Shown here one piece after another: positions 5,828 to 10,364 of a stretch of DNA of 10,364 bases. Numbering within the stretch: position 1 is the first letter of the stretch; every line of letters starts with the position of its first letter. The notes beneath the pieces were generated by a model that was not told the origin of the DNA, did no database searches, and was given only the letters and a program-made list of their open reading frames with translations. The stretch covers positions 1-10,364 of the forward strand of contig DFPL01000114.1 of the NCBI GenBank assembly GCA_002377245.1, read 5' to 3'. The DNA is from Enterobacteriaceae bacterium UBA3516 (GTDB lineage: Bacteria; Pseudomonadota; Gammaproteobacteria; Enterobacterales; Enterobacteriaceae). A program made the position numbers and the translations under genes.

Positions 5828-7030
5828 ATGACTTTCGAAACGCAAGGTGCGGCGGCTGCCCCCTCACGGAATTTTGCATTCCAGGGGAGCGGTGCCGGCT
5901 ATTTCTGGATCTGGCTGGTTAATATTTTACTGACTATCGTCACGATGGGCCTGTTTTTACCCTGGGCATTAGTGCGCGCTCGCCGTTATTTCTATGCCCA
6001 TACGGAGCTGGAAGGGGCGCGTTTTTCCTATCATGCGACCGGCAGTTCAGTATTTGTTGGCTGGCTCTGCCTGATGGTGCTGTATGTCATCTTTTTGGTT
6101 AACATGGTCCACAATAACGTCCTGTTATCCCTTTGCATGATAGGGTTATTTTTAATTTTCTTCCCATGGCTGGTGACGCAAGGTCTGCGTTATCAAATGC
6201 TGATGACGGAAATTAATAATGTCCGTTTTAGCTTCTATGCCAGCCCGCTGCGTGCCTGGTGGGTGATGCTGGGGTGCCCGCTGTTAATTATGGTGGCATC
6301 CGTGCTTATCTTCTCATTACTGATGAGCAGCACGATTGGCAGTGGATCGTATACGGCTATCTTTATTGGTATCGGTCTTGGCTCGTTGGGATTACTGGTG
6401 GGCATGGCCGTTATGCAGGGTGTTTACACTGCGCAGTGGTACGGCATGCTGGTCAATAATCTGCAGTACGGTACGCAGAAATTTGCCGGCACCTTCTCCA
6501 TGAAGAAGTGCATTTTGATTGCGCTGTTCTCCATGCTGCTGCTGTTCCCGTTCCTGGCGCTGGCGCTGTTTATTGTTGTTCCGGCGTTTATCACCCTGAT
6601 TCAGTACTCCTCCATGGTCGGTGGCGATCCTGAGCAACTGGCAATGCTGGCCGGGCCGTTCTACGGCAAAATGGCGCTGGCGTACTTTATCTATATCTTC
6701 GGGGCGATTTTCTGCTTTATCTTCGCCTTCGTGAAAATGCGTAACTATATCTATTCGCAGGTGAGCCTGGCGGGGACGATTCGTTTCTCCTCAACGGTTA
6801 CGATTGGCCGTGTGATGTGGCTGTCGATCACCAACGCGCTGGTGTGCATGATTACGCTGTTCCTCGCCTGGCCGTGGGCGAAAGTCCGTTTTACCCGCTA
6901 TGTGCTGGAAAACACGCATGTGCACGGTGAGTTGCAGAATCTGACGCTGGAAAACCACGGTCAGCAACCGGCGAAAGACCCGGCGAACCTGCTGGCGCGT
7001 GGGTTGTCCTTCTTCCCGGCGGTGTTCTAA
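5828..7030 (+). CDS. yjgN: YjgN-like DUF898 multi-pass inner-membrane protein, copy 2
   Basis: A second full-length member of the same family, 400 aa from the ATG at 5828; AAGGA lies 5 bases before it. A TTG at 5795 would add 11 residues but lacks a ribosome site. The function is unknown. It aligns with copy 1 along its whole length: FQGSGAGYFWIWLVNILL then GLFLPWALVRARRYFY (41-56); GARFSYH (63-69); RY...NVRFSFYASPLRAWWVM (121-147), matching VRFAFHCSMKSAWWIM of copy 1; YTAQW (200-204); KMRNYIY...GTIRFSSTVT (303-325); and LAWPWAKVRFTRY (347-358). Its tail, ARGLSFFPAVF, also parallels the SRGVMPVVPFI end of copy 1. Many substitutions are spread evenly, so this is an old or strongly diverged duplicate, not a recent copy. 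Both copies are intact. Which one is the orthologue of E. coli yjgN is not settled by eye. A REP and a strong terminator follow. Confidence 0.86.
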   Translation: MTFETQGAAAAPSRNFAFQGSGAGYFWIWLVNILLTIVTMGLFLPWALVRARRYFYAHTELEGARFSYHATGSSVFVGWLCLMVLYVIFLVNMVHNNVLLSLCMIGLFLIFFPWLVTQGLRYQMLMTEINNVRFSFYASPLRAWWVMLGCPLLIMVASVLIFSLLMSSTIGSGSYTAIFIGIGLGSLGLLVGMAVMQGVYTAQWYGMLVNNLQYGTQKFAGTFSMKKCILIALFSMLLLFPFLALALFIVVPAFITLIQYSSMVGGDPEQLAMLAGPFYGKMALAYFIYIFGAIFCFIFAFVKMRNYIYSQVSLAGTIRFSSTVTIGRVMWLSITNALVCMITLFLAWPWAKVRFTRYVLENTHVHGELQNLTLENHGQQPAKDPANLLARGLSFFPAVF

Positions 7031-7038
7031 GTTACTGA

Positions 7039-7076
7039 GCCGGATGGCGGCATAAAATGCCTTATCCGGCCTACGG
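7039..7076 (+). repeat. REP element after yjgN copy 2
   Basis: GCCGGAT (7039-7045) pairs with ATCCGGC (7064-7070), and the inner arms GGCAT (7049-7053) and ATGCC (7057-7061) close a 3-base loop. It continues into CTACGG. This is the standard enteric REP layout, sitting between the gene end and its terminator, where it probably protects the transcript's 3' end. Confidence 0.85.
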
Positions 7077-7100
7077 TGAGTTTTACCGGAATGTAGCGAT

Positions 7101-7133
7101 AAAAAAAGCCGGGCTGCGATAGCCCGGCTTTTT
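7101..7133. terminator. Bidirectional intrinsic terminator for yjgN copy 2 and valS
   Basis: AGCCGGGCT (7107-7115) and AGCCCGGCT (7121-7129) form a perfect 9-bp stem with a 5-base loop. Seven As lie on the left (7101-7107) and five Ts on the right (7129-7133), so it should work in both directions: right for yjgN, and left for valS, whose stop codon is 15 bases away. Confidence 0.93.
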
Positions 7134-7147
7134 CATGTGCACTCTGA

Positions 7148-10003
7148 TTACAGCGCGGCGATAACGGCCTGCTGCTCAATCAGCTTCGCTTTCGCTTCGG
7201 CGTAGCCATCCAGCTTCTCACGCTCTTTGGCAATCACCGCTTCCGGTGCACGGGCCACAAAGCCTTCGTTGGACAGTTTGCCTTCGATGCGGCCAATCTC
7301 ACCTTCAATCTTCGCCACTTCTTTCGCCAGACGCGCCAGCTCATCTTCCTTGTTGATAAGACCCGCCATCGGGATCAGCAGCTCGGCACCGTCAACAATC
7401 TTGGTCACCGAAACCGGGCCTTTCTCGTTAGCAGGCAGGACGGTGATGCTGTCCAGACGTGCCAGGTTCAGCAGGAAGCTGCGGTTGTCGTTCACGCGAC
7501 GCTCCGCATCCTTGCTGCAACCGCGCAGCAGCAGTTCAAGCGGTTTACCCGGAGAGATGTTCATCTCTGCACGGATGTTACGTACCGCAATAATCGCTTG
7601 CTTCAGCCATTCGGTATCGGCTGCGGCTGCTTCATCAACCTGAGAGGCATCGTACTGCGGGATAGGCTGCAGCATGATGGTGTCGTCGGTAATGCCTTTC
7701 AGCACTTTCACGCGCTGCCAGATGGTTTCAGTGATGAATGGAATGATCGGGTGCGCCAGACGCAGCAGCGCTTCCAGCACGTTCACCAGCGTGTTGCGCG
7801 TACCGCGCAGCTCGGCTTCAGCGCCCCCGGTCATCACCGGCTTGGTCAGCTCCAGATACCAGTCACAGAACTGGTTCCAGGTGAATTCGTACAGGATGCC
7901 TGCCGCGATGTCGAAGCGGAAGTTATCCAGCGCTTCGCGGTAGGCTTTCACGGTCTGATTGAATTCCGCGAGGATCCAGCGGTCCGCCAGCGAGAGCACC
8001 ATTTCGCCGCCGTTGAAGCCGCAATCCTGGTCTTCGGTGTTCATCAGCACGAAGCGGCTGGCGTTCCACAGCTTGTTACAGAAGTTACGGTAACCTTCCA
8101 GGCGCTTCATGTCCCAGTTGATGTCGCGACCGGTCGAGGCCAGTGCCGCCAGGGTGAAGCGCAGGGCGTCAGTACCGTGCGGCTCGATGCCGTTCGGGAA
8201 CTGTTTCTCGGTGCGTTTGGCAATTTTCTCAGCCAGCTGCGGTTGCATCATGTTGCCGGTGCGTTTTTCCAGCAGATCCGCCAGCGAAATACCATCAACC
8301 ATATCCAGCGGGTCAATCACGTTCCCCTTGGATTTGGACATCTTCTGGCCTTCGTCATCACGAATCAGACCGGTCATGTAGACGGTATGGAACGGCACCT
8401 GCGGCTTGCCATTTTCGTCTTTGATGAAGTGCATGGTCATCATGATCATGCGGGCGATCCAGAAGAATATGATGTCGAAGCCAGAGACCATCACGCTGCT
8501 TGGGTGGAACTGACGCAGGGCGTCGGTATTTTCCGGCCAGCCGAGGGTCGAGAAGGTCCACAGGGCAGAGGAGAACCAGGTGTCGAGCACGTCTTCATCC
8601 TGGCGCAGGGCAACGTCAGCGCTCAGGTTATTTTCCTGACGCACTTCGGCTTCGGTGCGGCCCACGTATACGTTGCCTGCTTCGTCGTACCAGGCCGGGA
8701 TGCGGTGACCCCACCACAGCTGACGGGAGATACACCAGTCCTGAATATCACGCATCCAGGAGAAGTACATGTTTTCGTACTGTTTGGGTACGAACTGGAT
8801 GCTACCGTTCTCAACCGCTTCCACCGCCGGTTTCGCCAGCACGTCAGCGCGCACGTACCACTGGTCGGTCAGCATCGGTTCAATGACCACGCCGCCACGG
8901 TCGCCGTACGGAACGGTCAGGTCGTGCGGTTTAATCTCTTCCAGCAGGCCCAGGGCATCGATTTCAGCCACTACCGCTTTACGTGCGGCAAAGCGTTCCA
9001 GCTTCTGGAACTGCGCCGGGATTGTGCTTTCGTAGACGTCAGACTCTTCACCTTTGGTGTCATACACTTCAGCGCTTTCACGGATATCGCCGTCGAAGGT
9101 CAGAATGTTGATCATCGGCAGCTGATGACGACGACCTACTTCGTAGTCGTTAAAGTCATGCGCCGGGGTGATTTTCACGCAGCCGGTGCCTTTTTCCATG
9201 TCGGCGTGTTCGTCGCCCACGATGGGAATACGGCGGTTCACCAGCGGCAGGACAATGAATTTGCCAATCAGATCTTTATAGCGCGGATCTTCCGGGTTAA
9301 CGGCCACGCCGGTATCGCCCAGCAGGGTTTCCGGGCGGGTGGTGGCGACCACCAGATAATCTTTGCCATCAGCGGTTTTTGCACCGTCCGCCAGTGGGTA
9401 GCGGATGTGCCACATCGACCCTTTGGACTCGCGGTTTTCTACTTCCAGGTCGGAAATCGCGGTGCGCAGTTTCGGGTCCCAGTTCACCAGGCGTTTGCCA
9501 CGGTAAATCAGGTCTTCTTTGTACAGACGGACGAAGACTTCTTTTACGGCATTGGAGAGGCCTTCGTCCATGGTGAAGCGCTCGCGCTCCCAGTCAACAG
9601 AGTTGCCGAGACGGCGCATCTGGCGGGTGATGGTGCCGCCGGATTCTGCTTTCCACTGCCAGATTTTGTCGATAAAGGCGTCGCGACCGTAATCGTGGCG
9701 GGTTTTCCCTTCTTCAGCGGCAATTTTACGCTCAACCACCATCTGGGTAGCGATACCCGCGTGGTCGGTACCGGCCTGCCACAGGGTATTTTTACCCTGC
9801 ATGCGCTGGTAGCGAATCATGGTATCCATGATGGTTTGCTGGAAGGCATGACCCATATGCAAACTGCCGGTGACGTTCGGCGGCGGGATCATGATGCAGA
9901 AGCTTTCCTGGCTTTCATCGCCATTCGGTTTGAAGTAGCCCTGCTTTTCCCAGTGCTCGTAAAGCGGCTGTTCGATATCTTGTGGGTTGTATGTCTTTTC
10001 CAT
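7148..10003 (-). CDS. valS: Valyl-tRNA synthetase
   Basis: This cytoplasmic class Ia aminoacyl-tRNA synthetase charges tRNA-Val. It is 951 aa, exactly the E. coli length. The ATP-binding HIGH-type signature is PPPNVTGSLHMGHAF (residues 40-54, HMGH at 49-52), and the KMSKS loop is K554-M-S-K-S558. Between them lies the CP1 editing domain, which removes mischarged threonine, with ATTRPETLLGDTGVAV and GTGCVKITPAHDFNDYEVG. The tRNA-binding helical domain follows (for example NFCNKLWNASRFVLMN). The C-terminal 70 or so residues are a charged coiled-coil arm (NKEDELARLAKEVAKIEGEI). The ATG at 10003 overlaps the holC stop codon by one base, so translation is probably coupled. Codon use is strongly biased: the first 801 codons contain no TTA, CTA or TCA, as expected of a highly expressed gene. 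The bidirectional terminator lies just past its stop. Confidence 0.98.
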   Translation of the reverse strand: MEKTYNPQDIEQPLYEHWEKQGYFKPNGDESQESFCIMIPPPNVTGSLHMGHAFQQTIMDTMIRYQRMQGKNTLWQAGTDHAGIATQMVVERKIAAEEGKTRHDYGRDAFIDKIWQWKAESGGTITRQMRRLGNSVDWERERFTMDEGLSNAVKEVFVRLYKEDLIYRGKRLVNWDPKLRTAISDLEVENRESKGSMWHIRYPLADGAKTADGKDYLVVATTRPETLLGDTGVAVNPEDPRYKDLIGKFIVLPLVNRRIPIVGDEHADMEKGTGCVKITPAHDFNDYEVGRRHQLPMINILTFDGDIRESAEVYDTKGEESDVYESTIPAQFQKLERFAARKAVVAEIDALGLLEEIKPHDLTVPYGDRGGVVIEPMLTDQWYVRADVLAKPAVEAVENGSIQFVPKQYENMYFSWMRDIQDWCISRQLWWGHRIPAWYDEAGNVYVGRTEAEVRQENNLSADVALRQDEDVLDTWFSSALWTFSTLGWPENTDALRQFHPSSVMVSGFDIIFFWIARMIMMTMHFIKDENGKPQVPFHTVYMTGLIRDDEGQKMSKSKGNVIDPLDMVDGISLADLLEKRTGNMMQPQLAEKIAKRTEKQFPNGIEPHGTDALRFTLAALASTGRDINWDMKRLEGYRNFCNKLWNASRFVLMNTEDQDCGFNGGEMVLSLADRWILAEFNQTVKAYREALDNFRFDIAAGILYEFTWNQFCDWYLELTKPVMTGGAEAELRGTRNTLVNVLEALLRLAHPIIPFITETIWQRVKVLKGITDDTIMLQPIPQYDASQVDEAAAADTEWLKQAIIAVRNIRAEMNISPGKPLELLLRGCSKDAERRVNDNRSFLLNLARLDSITVLPANEKGPVSVTKIVDGAELLIPMAGLINKEDELARLAKEVAKIEGEIGRIEGKLSNEGFVARAPEAVIAKEREKLDGYAEAKAKLIEQQAVIAAL

Positions 10004-10364
10004 TATTTCCAGGTTGCCGTGTTCAGGTTGAAACCAGCCATGCGATAGGCTTTGTAGCGCTCGCGAGCCAGTTGTTTCAGAGAGTCTTCGTAAGGGACAA
10101 AGTCTATCACTTCTGTGAAAGCGGTGGCAAAATCTGCAAAGTTTGAGCGCAAGCTGATGAGCACATCGCGGGCGCTGCTGTTGCGCTTTTGCGGCCAGGC
10201 GATTTCCACTGGCGCACCGCCCCGTGGACCTTCCCCTGCCAGGTTATGCGGCACAAAACTTTCCGTCGGTCTTGCCCACAGCGCTTCGTCGAGGCGCATA
10301 GCCTGTTGCTCATCTTCGCAGGCAATCAATACGCGTTTGCCATTGCGCCAACGTTCTGCGGCAA
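10003..10364 (-). CDS. holC: DNA polymerase III chi subunit, C-terminal part (cut by the window edge)
   Basis: Chi pairs with psi (HolD) in the clamp-loader complex and connects it to single-stranded DNA-binding protein. The visible 119 residues match E. coli HolC (147 aa) closely: AAERWRNGKRVLIACEDEQQ, then LDEALWARPTESFVPHNL, AGEGPRGGAPVEIAWPQKR, and the end YKAYRMAGFNLNTATWK. About 28 N-terminal residues lie beyond the right edge; the TTG at 10329 is an internal leucine codon, not a start. The stop TAA overlaps the valS ATG in the sequence TAATG, giving a coupled holC-valS pair as in other enterics. Confidence 0.96.
   Translation of the reverse strand, partial: AAERWRNGKRVLIACEDEQQAMRLDEALWARPTESFVPHNLAGEGPRGGAPVEIAWPQKRNSSARDVLISLRSNFADFATAFTEVIDFVPYEDSLKQLARERYKAYRMAGFNLNTATWK

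Noticed and set aside
7598..10048. An 816-codon open reading frame on the + strand, opposite valS
   Set aside because: Its codons are exactly in register with the valS codons on the other strand, so it is open simply because valS avoids TTA, CTA and TCA codons (their reverse complements are stops). The translation has no recognisable domain, and valS is unmistakable.

Overview
The window looks like a chromosomal segment from a member of the Enterobacteriaceae. The order argI, rraB, miaE, yjgM, yjgN, valS, holC is the familiar enteric neighbourhood, the proteins have full enteric-type lengths (ValS 951 aa, ArgI 334 aa, YjgM 167 aa), and REP-type repeats lie between genes. E. coli K-12 lacks miaE, so its presence points to a Salmonella/Citrobacter/Enterobacter-like relative. 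I cannot name the species from sequence alone.

Layout. Bases 1-406 hold the 3' end of a YfcC-type (DcuC superfamily) membrane transporter on the + strand. It carries an in-frame TAA at 20-22 in what looks like conserved coding sequence, so it may be a broken gene. Next comes a GntR/HutC-family regulator (493-1218, +) with its own TATAAT box, and then a REP/BIME-type hairpin cluster. argI (1306-2310, -) follows, with a textbook double ARG box over its promoter. Reading away from it are rraB (2473-2895, +) and miaE (2940-3704, +), joined by a short spacer holding a perfect hairpin with a C(UUCG)G tetraloop. yjgM (3753-4256, -) converges on miaE over a 9-bp-stem hairpin. Two tandem full-length yjgN-like (DUF898) membrane protein genes follow (4434-5624 and 5828-7030, +), separated by an intrinsic terminator and an AT-rich leader. 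A REP and a strong bidirectional terminator separate them from valS (7148-10003, -), whose start codon overlaps the stop codon of holC by one base (holC runs off the right edge).

How the genes relate. argI (arginine biosynthesis) is under ArgR control. rraB and miaE look like one transcript that joins an RNase E inhibitor with a tRNA-modifying oxygenase. holC-valS is a translationally coupled pair linking a DNA polymerase III clamp-loader-associated subunit with valyl-tRNA synthetase. The transporter and GntR gene look like an accessory module next to argI. The least understood part is the yjgN pair: a tandem duplication of a multi-pass membrane protein of unknown function, each copy showing a repeated internal architecture and each with its own leader. 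I see no phage genes, insertion sequence, CRISPR array, tRNA or rRNA gene. Nothing here amounts to a clearly new multi-gene system; the best leads are the yjgN duplication and the interrupted transporter.
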